This document shows positions 1 through 10,755 of a stretch of 64,000 bases of DNA, piece by piece. The notes beneath the pieces were generated by a model. That model saw only the letters and a list, made by a program, of their open reading frames with translations, was not told the DNA's origin and searched no databases. This DNA comes from Epithemia pelagica. Lineage: Eukaryota > Bacillariophyta > Bacillariophyceae > Surirellales > Surirellaceae. The DNA lies in assembly GCA_946965045.2 (NCBI GenBank), contig OX337235.1:1937508-2001507 (forward strand), read 5' to 3'. The position numbers and the translations under genes were made by a program. Each line of letters begins with the position of its first letter. The stretch's first letter is position 1.

Positions 1-3000
1 TCGCCCTCTTTCCCCACCGCGGACGGTACCTGTTGGGGAGACTCGTTTCAGGAGGAAGCGCCGGAGTCCGTGCTCCGTGTCGTGGCTCTCAATGTCTCTG
101 GCCTCCCCGCACACCCTGGGGGAATCAAGTATCAAGATCTTTTACATTTTATTCATGACTATTCCGTTGATATCATCTGTTTGTCGGAACTAAATCTCGC
201 GTGGCACTGTCTCCCGGAGCCTTCACATTTTGCGCAAGTAACTCGTCCTTGGTTTCGATCAGTGTCCTCTACGGTCGCTTGGTATCGGGACCAATCATTG
301 ACCACGTCGTTCCAACGAGGAGGTGTTGGTATCTTAGTGAGGGATAGCCACACGGGTCGTATCTGTGGCTCTGGAGAGGATCCTGTGGGTCTCGGCCGTT
401 GGGCGTGGATTCGCCTACGTGGTCATCACGGCTCCCATTTGCGTGTTTTTAGTGCCTATCGGCCGGTTTTCAATCCGCGTGACCCTGGCTCCGTTTGGAA
501 TCAACACAACGATTTCTTCCAAGCCCAAACCCCGCCCCGGCTCTGCGAACCCCGGCAGGCATTCTTAGTGGATCTGACCTGTGCTCTTCAAGCGGCGTAC
601 GACGCGGGCGACCAAGTCCTTTTGTCCTTGGATGCTAATGAACCGCACCTGTGGCAACCAAACAACCAGGTCTCCCAGACTTTCGCCTCCGCCAATCTTC
701 ACGATCTTCATCTCGAGCGACACGATCGGACCACTGCTCCACCCACCCACAACAGGGGATTGCGTCCCATTGATGCAATGTTTGGGTCGGCCTCTTTGCA
801 GCCCTACACTTCTGGTTACCTTCCTTTTGGTAGCGGCCCTGGCGATCACCGCCCGTTATGGATTGATTTATCCCTCCCCCACGTTTTCGGTCAACCTACC
901 CGTGCCACGACACCGTCTGCTGCTCGTCGTCTCCAATGTCGCGACCCTCGGACCGTGGCCCGTTATCATACTGCGCTACACCGCCATTATGCGGAACACC
1001 GGATTTCGGAACGCTCTTTTCAATTGGAGACTTCGGTATCGGGACCCTTGACATCGTCGCAAGCGGCCGAATGGGAATGCCTTGACAAACTTCGTACGGA
1101 GGGCATTTTCCACGCCGATTTCCGTTGTCGTCGCCTGCGTACGGATGCGGTACCGTGGACGCCTGCCCTGGGGCAAACGCTTCAGGTTCACCGGTTCTGG
1201 GACAAGTTCTACCATTTCCGCATTGGGCGTCACGTTAGCTTCTCGTTTCTGCGTCGGCTAGCCCGGAAAGCCGGGCTTGAGATCCCTGCCGCCATGCCTG
1301 TGGACGACATTCTGGCTCAGCGCCAGTTGGCTTGGGAACGCTACCGGGCTGCAAAAAAGGCCGCGCCCCAGGAACGCCAAGGCTTTCTGTCCCAACTGGC
1401 ACAGGCACGTGCCGATGCCGGTCTTGAAGCGGCCGCAACTGGTCTTTCCAATATGCTACGCCGCGAACGTCAGCGACGTGATGCGGCGATTCTACGGTCC
1501 ATTCTGCAACCGGGTCAGCGTCGTGGTTTGTCCTCCGTGGATATCCCTACTCCCAACACTGGCACATGGACTGATGGCGATTGGACGGGCCTCTGGACCA
1601 CTCGCACGGACCGGCAAGGAATGGAACAGGGATGTTTGGAAGAGAATGATCGTCGTTTCCGTCAAGCGAGCGATACCGACCTGCTCACTCCGTCTCTCCT
1701 TGCGGCTTTGGGCCCCATGGGTACGTCACCGCTCGCAGTAGAACTGGTTGCCGCGGGTGCCACCAAGGGTCTCCAGGATTACGGTCTTTCCGACGCGGCT
1801 TTGTTGTACCTTTCGTCACATCGCCGACCTGCCGTCCTTCACCTTCCCTCCTCGCCTCTCCCGCTCGATTTCCGAACACAAGCCTATTCTCGGTCTTGGC
1901 TCAAGATGGACGAATTCACCGCGTCCGGGCCGTCCGGCCTTCACTTCGGGCACTTCCAGGCTAATGCCGTGGATCCACAGTTGGCTGCGGTCGATGCGGC
2001 GTTGGCGCGGATTCCCACTCTGAGTGGTTACGTACCCCTGCGGTGGATGCAAGGTATGAACGTGATGTTAGAGAAAAAACCGGGCGTATCCCAGGTCACA
2101 AAACTGCGCACTATCCTCCTCTATGAGGCGGACTATAATCACAACAATAAACTACTGGGTCGTGCAATGATGCGTTTTGCGGAAACTAATGCACTCCTTG
2201 CCCCGGAACAATATGGCAGTCGGAAGGCTCATAGTGCTATATTTCAAAGCGTCAACAAGGTCCTCACTTTTGATATTCTGCGGCAATCGCGACATCCCGG
2301 CGCCCTCTGTTCCAACGATGCTAAGTCATGTTATGACCGTATCGTCCACAGCACCGCGGGGTTAGCCATGCAACGATGCGGTGTGCCTCCGGCCCTGGTG
2401 AAAGCGTCCCTTGGCCCCATCCAACGACTGAAGCATTACATTCGTACCCAGTATGGCGATTCTACCACCTTTTTCTCCGCCGACAGTGGAGAAGTTCCAG
2501 TTCAAGGTATCGGTCAAGGAAATGGTGCTGGGCCCGCCATCTGGGCGGTCGTCAGTACCCCTATTTTCAACGCAATGCGTCAACGAGGGTATGGCATCTT
2601 CCTGCGGTCGCCGGGGTCTGGCACTGAGTTTCTATTCGTCGGGTACGCCTTTGTCGATGACACCGATGTCGTGGTCAACGACGTCTCCGTTCATGCCACC
2701 GCCGCCTCTGTCACCGAAAAACTCCAAACCAGCATCAACTTTTGGGAAGAAGCCCTACGTGCTTCAGGGGGGGCCTTAGCCCCAGCGAAGTGCCATTGGT
2801 ATCTGATCGATTACCAATGGACCGGGAAGTCATGGCGTCTGGTTACCCCGGCGGATACCCCGGCCACTATTACAGTTCGGTCTCCCTCGGGTCGTCGGAT
2901 TCCCATCGATCGGGTGGATCCCCATGAAGGCCGCAAGACTCTCGGCGTTTGGTCCTCTCCAGATGGGTCCATGGCTGCTCAGTTGAAATACCTAAGAGAA

Positions 3001-5694
3001 AAAGTTGCCGCCTGGGTCGAGAAAATCCGCGTGCGCCATCTCCCACACCATCTAGTTTGGCTCTCACTACGGACCGGTATTTACAAAACGTTGGAATATC
3101 CTTTGGCCGCTACCACTTTTTCGGAACTCGAATGCCGCGAATTGGTAGCACCCCTTCTCAAAGTCGGCCTTAGTCGGTCACACATTGTCCGGTCTATGCC
3201 CCGGGATATTGTACATGGTACTTCCAACGTTGGTGGTTTAGCTCTCCCTCAGCTGTATGTGGAACAAGGCATTGCTCACCTACGGACCTATCTTCAGTTC
3301 GGACGTTCTCGGCAGTATATCACTGGGTTTCTCCTCCGAGCATCTATGGAGTATCTTCAGATTGAACTCGGCTGCCTTGGGCACCCTTTCCAATGCTCTT
3401 ACGATACATGGTCCCACTGTGCCGTCCCTACCTGGTGTACTTTGCTGTGGCAGTTCTGCTCCCACTCGAGTATCCAAGCCCCGGCCATTATTGACGATCT
3501 TCCTCTCCTCCGTATCGGTGATCGCCCCCTCATGTTCTCCTTTTGGCTCGCTGGTTACCGGACCCCCAAAATCTTGGCAAAATTGAACCAATGCCGTTTG
3601 GCTTTACGCGCTCTCACCCTCGCGGATATTGTTTCTACGGACGGCCGTCACATCTTGACCCAAGCCTGGCAAGGAACCGCCCCCTGTGGGCGCTGCCGCT
3701 GGAGCGACTCTTGGCCACGGTCCCCTCCTTTCGAAGCCCTCGACTGGGACCTCTGGCGCACGGCCCTGCAATCTGCATTGGGTGTCTCGGAACGCTACCA
3801 AACCATCACTACCACCCTAGGTTCTTGGCTTATTCCCTCTGGTCAATGCCCGTTTACGTTCTTTTGCCCGGAGTTTGATCGGCTCTACCTTCCGGCATCC
3901 GAGAACCAATGGCGAATGTTCACTCGCTGCCCTACTCGACGTGGCCGACCCAGATTTCAGGCGTCCAACGTCTTGGCTTCATGGTCCACCCTCGCCCTTA
4001 CCCCGTCTCTGTTCCCTGCTGATGTCTACGGTTCCTCCGACGTTGTCACTCTATTGACTCATGACCCGGCCCCCTTTCCCATTATCACGGACCTACATCT
4101 CCCGTCTTCCCCTCCCCGATTTTCTTGGTCGCTCCCCTGTCTCGGCCCCATCACCCAAGTATGGTTCGATCGACCTTCCGACTTCACGTTGGTGCAATTT
4201 TTACACGCGTTATCTTCGGACTCACTGGCATCCTTCTCGGATGGTTCGGCGCATCATCAGGTCTCCGGAACGTGCGCTTGGGGTTTTGCTTTTGCCCCGG
4301 ATACTTTGATTGACTTGTCAGCTGGTTTTCGGATCCCAGGACCGCCCGTGGCCCAGTCTTCCTTTCGCAGTGAACTTGGAGGACTTTATGCCATCCTGAT
4401 GGTCGTTCGGCACGTGGTTCGCCATTTCCCCTCCGCTACGGGCACGATTTCCTTTGCCACGGACAGCCAGGCGGTTCTAGATCGGTGCTTTAACTACCCT
4501 CGCCCGGTGGACGTCTCTTTCGCGAGTTGGGATTTGGTCTCTCTTTGTCGGGAGCTACTTGATTCAATGCCGTTGATCCGGTGGCACAGTTTCCACGTCA
4601 GTGGCCATCAAGATTCCTCCAACCCGTCCGCCCTGGATATCTGGGCGCGTCGGAATATTGCCATGGATGAACGCGCCACTGCTGTCTACGATCAAGTCGC
4701 CTGCCCCGCCGACGTCCCCATCCACCAAGCACCAATCCCACCATTTTGGCTGAATGACACTCCGGTCTTTTCTGATTTTGCTCCCCAACTCCGTGCGTTC
4801 TTACTGGACCCACCTCTGGTTTCTCATTGGCAGAAGTTGCATCGCTTTGGGGCAACCCTGGACCCAGCCAAGGATGTCGCATGGGAGTCCTATTCTCCAG
4901 CCCTTCGCTCCATCCCGCAATCCCGCCGACATTGGATAATCAAGGCTACGGCTCAGCGCTCCGCGGTCGGTATCGAAATGGTGCGCCGTCGCTCCTGGCG
5001 TTCCCCCACATGTCCCGTGTGTCTGCAGGAACCGGAAACCGCTACCCACGTGTTCCGTTGTGCGGACCCCCGAGTTTTGGACTGTTGGCAGAGTGCTTTG
5101 CAGAAGCTCGAGATTTGGTTCTCACGCACTTTCACGAATCCAGTTGCTGCTCGTGTCATTCTGACCCGGTTTCAGGAGTGGACCCACCGCCGTCCGTACT
5201 CGGTATTTACAACCACGGTCCCACACTTAGCCGCGGCTGTCGATGCGCAAGATCGGATGGGATGGGATGCGACGCTATATGGATTCTGGGCGAAAGAATG
5301 GATCGAGATGCAGGATGTCTACCTCCGCTTTCTTGGGCGCCGCAACACGGGCAGAAGATGGCTTACTCTCCTCATCCAACAAGTCTGGAACACTTCGTGG
5401 GACTTGTGGGAACATCGCAACGGTATCTACGTTGCGGCGGAGTCATCCCGTGCACGACAGCAACGCCAGGACGCGATCAGGCACTGGTATGCCAATCCCC
5501 CTGCGTTACCGACCCCCGCTGTCCGGATGCTCTTACGCCGCCCCCTACCCACCCGTCTCCAGGACTCCGTGTCCGCTCAAGAAGCCTTCCTTCGCCGCAT
5601 GACGACTCACACACATCGCCGGCCGGATGCTTCGCTACGACTTCAACAACATCGATTTCGGAAATTCTTCCGACCACCCCCGTCCCCAGGTTGA
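1..5694 (+). CDS. Non-LTR retrotransposon polyprotein: endonuclease, reverse transcriptase, RNase H (5' partial)
   Basis: This is the polyprotein that nicks target DNA, reverse-transcribes the element RNA and removes RNA from the hybrid. The apparent first codon at 70 is GTG, and the frame has no stop between it and base 1, so the true start lies upstream of the window. In order: an AP-endonuclease-like domain (about 76-900) with SLDANEPH near 625 and GDHRPLW near 842; a reverse transcriptase (about 2000-3100) whose catalytic box is FVDD at 2650-2661 instead of the usual YADD; an RNase H domain with FSDGS near 4234, the glutamate of SELGG near 4372 and ATDSQA near 4456; and a C-terminal C-x2-C-x8-H-x4-C knuckle near 5011-5060. 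No frameshift or internal stop is seen in 1,874 codons. RNase H in a single polyprotein fits the I/Tad/R1 side of the LINE tree; the clade is not resolved. Confidence 0.9.
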   Translation, partial: SPSFPTADGTCWGDSFQEEAPESVLRVVALNVSGLPAHPGGIKYQDLLHFIHDYSVDIICLSELNLAWHCLPEPSHFAQVTRPWFRSVSSTVAWYRDQSLTTSFQRGGVGILVRDSHTGRICGSGEDPVGLGRWAWIRLRGHHGSHLRVFSAYRPVFNPRDPGSVWNQHNDFFQAQTPPRLCEPRQAFLVDLTCALQAAYDAGDQVLLSLDANEPHLWQPNNQVSQTFASANLHDLHLERHDRTTAPPTHNRGLRPIDAMFGSASLQPYTSGYLPFGSGPGDHRPLWIDLSLPHVFGQPTRATTPSAARRLQCRDPRTVARYHTALHRHYAEHRISERSFQLETSVSGPLTSSQAAEWECLDKLRTEGIFHADFRCRRLRTDAVPWTPALGQTLQVHRFWDKFYHFRIGRHVSFSFLRRLARKAGLEIPAAMPVDDILAQRQLAWERYRAAKKAAPQERQGFLSQLAQARADAGLEAAATGLSNMLRRERQRRDAAILRSILQPGQRRGLSSVDIPTPNTGTWTDGDWTGLWTTRTDRQGMEQGCLEENDRRFRQASDTDLLTPSLLAALGPMGTSPLAVELVAAGATKGLQDYGLSDAALLYLSSHRRPAVLHLPSSPLPLDFRTQAYSRSWLKMDEFTASGPSGLHFGHFQANAVDPQLAAVDAALARIPTLSGYVPLRWMQGMNVMLEKKPGVSQVTKLRTILLYEADYNHNNKLLGRAMMRFAETNALLAPEQYGSRKAHSAIFQSVNKVLTFDILRQSRHPGALCSNDAKSCYDRIVHSTAGLAMQRCGVPPALVKASLGPIQRLKHYIRTQYGDSTTFFSADSGEVPVQGIGQGNGAGPAIWAVVSTPIFNAMRQRGYGIFLRSPGSGTEFLFVGYAFVDDTDVVVNDVSVHATAASVTEKLQTSINFWEEALRASGGALAPAKCHWYLIDYQWTGKSWRLVTPADTPATITVRSPSGRRIPIDRVDPHEGRKTLGVWSSPDGSMAAQLKYLREKVAAWVEKIRVRHLPHHLVWLSLRTGIYKTLEYPLAATTFSELECRELVAPLLKVGLSRSHIVRSMPRDIVHGTSNVGGLALPQLYVEQGIAHLRTYLQFGRSRQYITGFLLRASMEYLQIELGCLGHPFQCSYDTWSHCAVPTWCTLLWQFCSHSSIQAPAIIDDLPLLRIGDRPLMFSFWLAGYRTPKILAKLNQCRLALRALTLADIVSTDGRHILTQAWQGTAPCGRCRWSDSWPRSPPFEALDWDLWRTALQSALGVSERYQTITTTLGSWLIPSGQCPFTFFCPEFDRLYLPASENQWRMFTRCPTRRGRPRFQASNVLASWSTLALTPSLFPADVYGSSDVVTLLTHDPAPFPIITDLHLPSSPPRFSWSLPCLGPITQVWFDRPSDFTLVQFLHALSSDSLASFSDGSAHHQVSGTCAWGFAFAPDTLIDLSAGFRIPGPPVAQSSFRSELGGLYAILMVVRHVVRHFPSATGTISFATDSQAVLDRCFNYPRPVDVSFASWDLVSLCRELLDSMPLIRWHSFHVSGHQDSSNPSALDIWARRNIAMDERATAVYDQVACPADVPIHQAPIPPFWLNDTPVFSDFAPQLRAFLLDPPLVSHWQKLHRFGATLDPAKDVAWESYSPALRSIPQSRRHWIIKATAQRSAVGIEMVRRRSWRSPTCPVCLQEPETATHVFRCADPRVLDCWQSALQKLEIWFSRTFTNPVAARVILTRFQEWTHRRPYSVFTTTVPHLAAAVDAQDRMGWDATLYGFWAKEWIEMQDVYLRFLGRRNTGRRWLTLLIQQVWNTSWDLWEHRNGIYVAAESSRARQQRQDAIRHWYANPPALPTPAVRMLLRRPLPTRLQDSVSAQEAFLRRMTTHTHRRPDASLRLQQHRFRKFFRPPPSPG

Positions 5695-5855
5695 GTTGTC
5701 TCTCCTTCCACGGACCCCCCTACTATATGTTCTCGTCCTTTCAGTTTCTTTTTTCAGATGACTGGCCGTGTCGACTTGCCCGGACGGGCTAAGAGCTCCT
5801 CTTGGTTCACAAGCGACGTAAAAGCCTTAGGCAGACTTTAAGTCTAATCCATGAG

Positions 5856-5875
5856 TTATTATTATTATTATTATT
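5856..5875 (+). repeat. (TTA)n tail of the LINE element
   Basis: Nearly seven perfect TTA units directly after the LINE 3' untranslated region. They probably mark the 3' end of the element, because such tails are generated during target-primed reverse transcription. Confidence 0.7.
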
Positions 5876-6449
5876 GAAACAATGCCTCTTGATTGTTGGT
5901 GCTGGCTTTCGAACACCTTTTCTTCTTATAACACGATGATGTCCATGTCAGAAATGATCAGATCCTCCGCATCAATGTTTGTGTAACATGTACTAGATAA
6001 TTTGGAGCCGATCCCGCCTCTTCAATGATGGAAACATTCGTAAATAATGTTCAGTGTTCAATCCAACTCTACGTCACTATGTCAATGATATGCCGATGAG
6101 ATTGAAGAGAAGGCAGTCTCTTCCGTGAGGACGGAGCGCGTGGCTGAAACGTATTCATTTGGTAAATGACTCAATATTTCATATCCCTCGATGATGCTTG
6201 CGGGTTTCCGAGAAGGATGTCCTTTGATTTGTATTAGAGATATCATAGACTCATGTAAAGATGTGCTTGCTTATAACTATGTTTCTTCAACAGACGAAGA
6301 TGATACAGTCTTTAACTCTGCTCCCTCCTCATGACCCAAAGAAGAGTTCACAGGTCTCTTAGGGATGTGTTTCAGTTTCTTTTGGCTCGGCTTGATGCAA
6401 CTCTTATTGATCGAGGCGACACTGCTCTACCTATATCCTTTCCTTTTCC
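5876..6449. other. Intergenic, no gene seen
   Basis: This stretch separates the retrotransposon tail from the 3' end of the next, leftward-reading gene. It is AT-rich with no supported coding region or RNA gene. It probably holds that gene's 3' untranslated region. Confidence 0.5.
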
Positions 6450-8147
6450 TTATTCGTCGGCCACAGCCACCGGTGTTTCTTCTTTTGACGAGAGAGCTGC
6501 GTCGTTCTCCTTCTGGACTCCGTTGGGCCCATTTGCCTCCGCGGCTACCATTGTGGATGCTTTATCGAACGACTTCTCCGGATGTTGTGTATTGCCATTG
6601 GTTTTAGAGAGCTTCTCGCGAGGCTTCTTCTCGTCGTCGCCAGCCATCAACCATGGTGCGTCTTCCCCAAAGGCAATTTTTCCACTTACAGAGTCGGCCG
6701 AAATAACAGGTTCTCCGATGCCAATTCCCAGTTGAGTAGGATCTTCATCTGGATCTGAAAGGGCCGAGTTCACCGAGGCAGCATCATCATGGGTTTGGAT
6801 AACTATCTCTTTTCTGTTCCCACCTCGGGGTGATGAGGATCGATCATGCTCTCCCGAGGCCGCAATATCCTCACGTATCTTGGTGTCATCGCGGCCTTTG
6901 CCATCGCGAGACGGTGCCTTGGACAAGCAAAAGCTATCACGGAATGGTAATCCACGCAAAGCATTCAATGTCGCACCAGGTCCAGCATGAGAAGGGAGCT
7001 CATCGTATTTCTGAGAGACGTCGGGAGGCACACTTGCGAGGAGGGCCTGCAGATCGCTCCCTTGAGCAAAGGTATCGTCGGCAAACGCACCAGTGGTGTT
7101 TTCCTTGTTGTTGTCGTCCAAGAGCTTCTGAATGTACGCATCTTGTCGCTTCAGGGTATCATCGTATATACTTTTCATACTCGCCTTAGTCGCATCCAAG
7201 GTCATCATGTGTAGTTCGCACAAGGCTTGTTTATCCGATAGCCATGATTTGCATCGCTGTAGATACTTCTTAATTTCCTTGAACGACTTCTTCAACTTCG
7301 ACTTTTGTTTCTCCAAGGCAAGCATCTGATGCATATTGCGACATAACTGCGCTTCTAACGATAATTCTTGATCCGCTGTCGGAGATACTTCCTGTTGCTG
7401 ATGCTGTTTGCTCCATTTCTTAGTCGCTTTCATCATGGCCTTTGCGTAGGTTGCAGCGTCGTACGTTGTGCTTTGACAAAAATGCCGTATGTGTTTGTCA
7501 ATGGCTTCTTCCACTTCGAGCAAATGCTTCTCCATACGTTGTCGTTTGAAAATGTGACGTGTTTCCACTCGATTGCCCTGCAAGCGCAATGCCTTCAAGT
7601 TTTTGCGTTTGGCTTTAATGGCTTTGCGAGTTTCTCGCACTTGCTTGTCGCTCTTGATTTTATCCGCATACTTTGCTTTTTGTTGCGCCCACTGATACTC
7701 CTCCGACGACTGGCCATAAAACCAGCCGAACATGGAATCTTTTTGATCATTCCAACGTTTTTGAGCATCTTCTTGTTCCTTTATTTTTTGGCGGGCTTTC
7801 TTTTCTTCCATCTGTTTGACAAATTCCTTTTGTTTGTCTTCTGCACTTTGGCCCGTCACAAGTCTACGCAGTTCATCTGGACTTAATTTGGGGTTTTTGA
7901 CAGCAGCCAAGGCCATTTCCATTGCCAAACGAACTTCTTCATCATCTTCATCGATTGTCGGTGGTTCATCACCTGCGTCTGACTCGGTTGTTGTCTGAGC
8001 TTCTTCCTCTTCGTCCTCGTTTTCGTCCCCCTCTTCAATTACCGAGTCATCCTCACCGTCATCAATATCATCTTCACGTTGCTCCTCTGTGGTTTCAGTT
8101 TTGTCGCTTTTGTCCTCCTTGGACGAGGAATCATTGTCGGCTGTCAT
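6450..8147 (-). CDS. Acidic coiled-coil protein of unknown function
   Basis: The frame extends two codons further to a GTG at 8153, but the first ATG is at 8147, giving 565 residues. The first 75 or so residues are almost entirely D, E, S and T with no hydrophobic segment. Residues about 80-345 are charged and rich in K, E, Q and A, as expected for long coiled coils (for example a K/E/Q stretch followed by a leucine-bearing KSKLKKSFKEIKKYLQRC segment). The C-terminal 220 residues are serine/aspartate-rich and probably disordered. No signal peptide, membrane segment or enzyme motif is visible, so a cytosolic or nuclear structural role is likely. I do not recognise the family. The uninterrupted frame of low-complexity but non-repetitive sequence supports a real gene. 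Confidence 0.75.
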   Translation of the reverse strand: MTADNDSSSKEDKSDKTETTEEQREDDIDDGEDDSVIEEGDENEDEEEEAQTTTESDAGDEPPTIDEDDEEVRLAMEMALAAVKNPKLSPDELRRLVTGQSAEDKQKEFVKQMEEKKARQKIKEQEDAQKRWNDQKDSMFGWFYGQSSEEYQWAQQKAKYADKIKSDKQVRETRKAIKAKRKNLKALRLQGNRVETRHIFKRQRMEKHLLEVEEAIDKHIRHFCQSTTYDAATYAKAMMKATKKWSKQHQQQEVSPTADQELSLEAQLCRNMHQMLALEKQKSKLKKSFKEIKKYLQRCKSWLSDKQALCELHMMTLDATKASMKSIYDDTLKRQDAYIQKLLDDNNKENTTGAFADDTFAQGSDLQALLASVPPDVSQKYDELPSHAGPGATLNALRGLPFRDSFCLSKAPSRDGKGRDDTKIREDIAASGEHDRSSSPRGGNRKEIVIQTHDDAASVNSALSDPDEDPTQLGIGIGEPVISADSVSGKIAFGEDAPWLMAGDDEKKPREKLSKTNGNTQHPEKSFDKASTMVAAEANGPNGVQKENDAALSSKEETPVAVADE

Positions 8148-8599
8148 TCTCACAATTGTCTAAAATGAATGAAAAGACCCCTTTCAAGATCCGCTCTTTC
8201 GATGCACTTGAAATGAGATCAACAGATTTGCCGTCTCCTTTCCACTTCTAGCAATGGATTATTCCTGCGTCGATCCAACACTGATGCTTTCTGATTGAAA
8301 CAACCTTGCCGTATCGTTGTTAACGTGCATACCAGCGGCCCGAAAACAAGAAACACATCGTAAGAGGAAAAGACCAATATTTCTCGTAATGACTCTGGAT
8401 ATTTGTGACCCTCTGTTTCGGTTTGGGAGAGTCTTTAGAGGTCCCACTCATACATTCAAAGTAGATTCTGACAAAATGTGTTCACATGAACGCGAGGTTT
8501 TGGTATAGTACAGTGACTGACAATGGTTGGGTTAGTCCTTTGCGTTGACAGTCGCACCACGCGACACACGACCACGAGATATATCTTTTGGGGGAGTAG
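8148..8599. other. Promoter region of the acidic protein and left flank of retroelement copy 1
   Basis: There is no coding region. A short inverted repeat (GGGGGA ... TCCCCC with a 7-base loop, near 8590-8610) lies at about the point where the decayed retroelement begins. Confidence 0.4.
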
Positions 8600-10755
8600 A
8601 ATTCCCCCAACACCGACCTCCACCTCCGTGCATCACAACGACGCCTCAACAACCAACCAATGGACGACAACCTCGGCGCCGCAACCCACACCACGTCCAT
8701 ACTCGACGATACATCGATCTGCCTTTGTTTCCAGGACCTGCCCTGGTTTCTTTCTGAATTACAATCCCGAGGCGCACCATTAGGCATCAAAGTCAACATG
8801 AGCAAAACGAAAATACTCACCTCCACAAACGGTCAATCTCCCATTTCCCGTCTCTCCCCCACCGACGCCTCCGCCCTCTCTACGGCCCTCTCCCTCCTCA
8901 ATCCCACTCATCCCTCCAACGCTGAAATCACTACCGGCATCCGATTCCTCGGCCATCCCATTGGCAATCCCTCTTTCATCCACTCTTTTATCTCCCAGAA
9001 AATCTCAACTGTCACCTCCCACCTCGACAAAGTCATGCTACTTCCACACGCCCAAACACGTACCATTATGTTTCGTTTCTCCATCGCCACCTGTATTTCC
9101 CATCTCCTCTGGGCCGACATCCTCATGTCGTCCACACCCAACAACCAAACCACCCCGTATTGGTCTTCCTCAATCACCCACCAACTCGACACACTACACT
9201 CCACCTTCCTTCAACGTACCACACAACAATGACATACTCTCCCCTCCCACGCTCTTTCCATCGCCACACTCCCAGAACGTCATGGTGGCTTGGGCATCCC
9301 CAATGCCCACACTATGGCACTCCCCTCCCTCATCGCTACCATCACCCGCACTCTTTCTTTAGCCCACCCACCAGACACCCAGTCAACCCTTGCTCCTTAC
9401 CACCAAACTCTCTTCCAGCACTGGCCATCCAGCCACCTCCATCTCTTCCACACTTTTTGATCGGCCCTCCAGGCATTCGACATCTCCCTCAATGCCACCG
9501 ATCCCCTCCCCTCCCTGCTCCAACAACTACCTGCAACAATCCAAAACGCCCTAACAGACCAAACAATCAAACAATCAGCACTCCCCCGGTTGATTGCTGA
9601 ATTCCCACAGCACCTCCTCCACACTCTGCCCTCCACTCTCTCCCCTTTTGTCAGCAAAGCTCTTCACCAACCCCGTCGTTACCATCCTTTCCACATCCCG
9701 GACCATCTGTATCTTATTACCATTACCTGAAAACTCCGCCTCCCCCTTTTCACCCACATCAACCCTCCTCACCGTTGCACATGCCAACAACCCACTGACC
9801 TTGACCCTTTTGGAGACCACCTCTTTTCCTGTCGCAAAGCCCCAAAAACGCACGCGTCCAACACTATTCGAGATGGCCTTTTCAACATTCTACAAGAACT
9901 GGCCCCGCACTCTCGCCACACCCGTTCCGCCAACGACGTTCACATTGAACCACTGGGCCTGCTCCCCGCCCACCCATCCAACATCCGCCCGGCCGATGTT
10001 GGAATCCAACTCGTCCCAACCGAAAACAAACACAAACTCTCATACATTGCCATCGATGTCACTATCCCTCCGCTCGATCTCTCCCCACCAGCAACATCCG
10101 ATCTGCCCGATCTTCCCCAAATTGCCGCAATGGCCAGCAGGGCACATCATGTTGCTGCTCGCAGCAAATTCACACGCGACACATATACTGCGTCGCTCTT
10201 GACCCAACAGCACATGGCCCTGGTTCCTTTTACAGTTGACCATCTTGGAGGCCTCGGCCATTTCGGCCACAATTTACTCTTCCCCAACCCATCATCCACA
10301 CAACACTACCTCTTCGGCCCAAACACACCTCCCCCATGGCCAGATGATCGTCTCGGCTTCACCTCCTCTCGTGCTCTCCCTCGCCCCAACGCTTTCGACC
10401 TCTACTCCAGTTTCAAAAAATGTCCAAAACATTTCTCTTCGGTTCCTTGCTCCTTCGAACCACTGTCCGCCAAAACAACAACCCCATCCGCTACCCCTTC
10501 CGAACACCTGTCACTCTCTGCCTTCACCAAGATCGCCCTCGGCCACGCTATTGTCATCGGCCTCTCCACCCACATCGCCCAACAACTCTCCGTCATCGAA
10601 TCCGCCTCTTTGCAAAAACGACAAACCCGTTTTCGTAACTCCCCCTTGCCTCATTTCTTCCCCCACGCCCAACCTACTCTCCACCCCCATACACACCCTT
10701 CTGGCTGTCGCAAACCCTAGCGGACAACACCCACCCCCTTACAGCCTCTGCCTAA
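8600..10755 (+). pseudogene. Decayed non-LTR retroelement, copy 1: RT C-terminal half plus restriction-like endonuclease
   Basis: This is a 5'-truncated relative of the element at 46.7-53.9 kb. One frame (phase of position 8660) carries recognisable protein from about 8600 to 10,690, interrupted by three TGA stops at 9230, 9458 and 9728; a frameshift near 10,690 precedes the original terminator at 10,753. It starts at the RT catalytic box (TTSILDDT, against TASIMDDT in copy 2). It continues through the shared LTSTNG and RFLGxPIG segments and a C-x-C ... GDHLFSC cluster, then the endonuclease core RPADVG, IAIDVTI and AARSKF, and ends with the family-specific PFTVDHLGGLG. The spacing matches the PD...D..K restriction-like endonuclease of R2/NeSL/CRE-type elements. 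The sense strand is strongly C-rich and G-poor. It lacks ORF1, the zinc fingers and RT motifs 1-5, as is usual for incomplete reverse transcription. Confidence 0.8.

Larger units (their letters stand above)
1..5875 (+). mobile_element. Non-LTR retrotransposon (APE endonuclease / RT / RNase H), 5' end outside window
   Basis: A LINE-type element occupies the left edge. It consists of one very long open frame, a 3' untranslated stretch of about 160 bp, and a terminal (TTA)n tract at 5856-5875. Simple trinucleotide tails of this kind close the I-factor group of non-LTR elements. The frame is unbroken through all three enzymatic domains, so the copy may be recent. The 5' end, any ORF1 and the target-site duplication are not visible. 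Confidence 0.85.

Noticed and set aside
4827-5792. 321-codon second frame over the LINE C-terminal region
   Set aside because: It overlaps the main polyprotein in another phase and lacks domain motifs; the RNase H and knuckle motifs are in the main frame.
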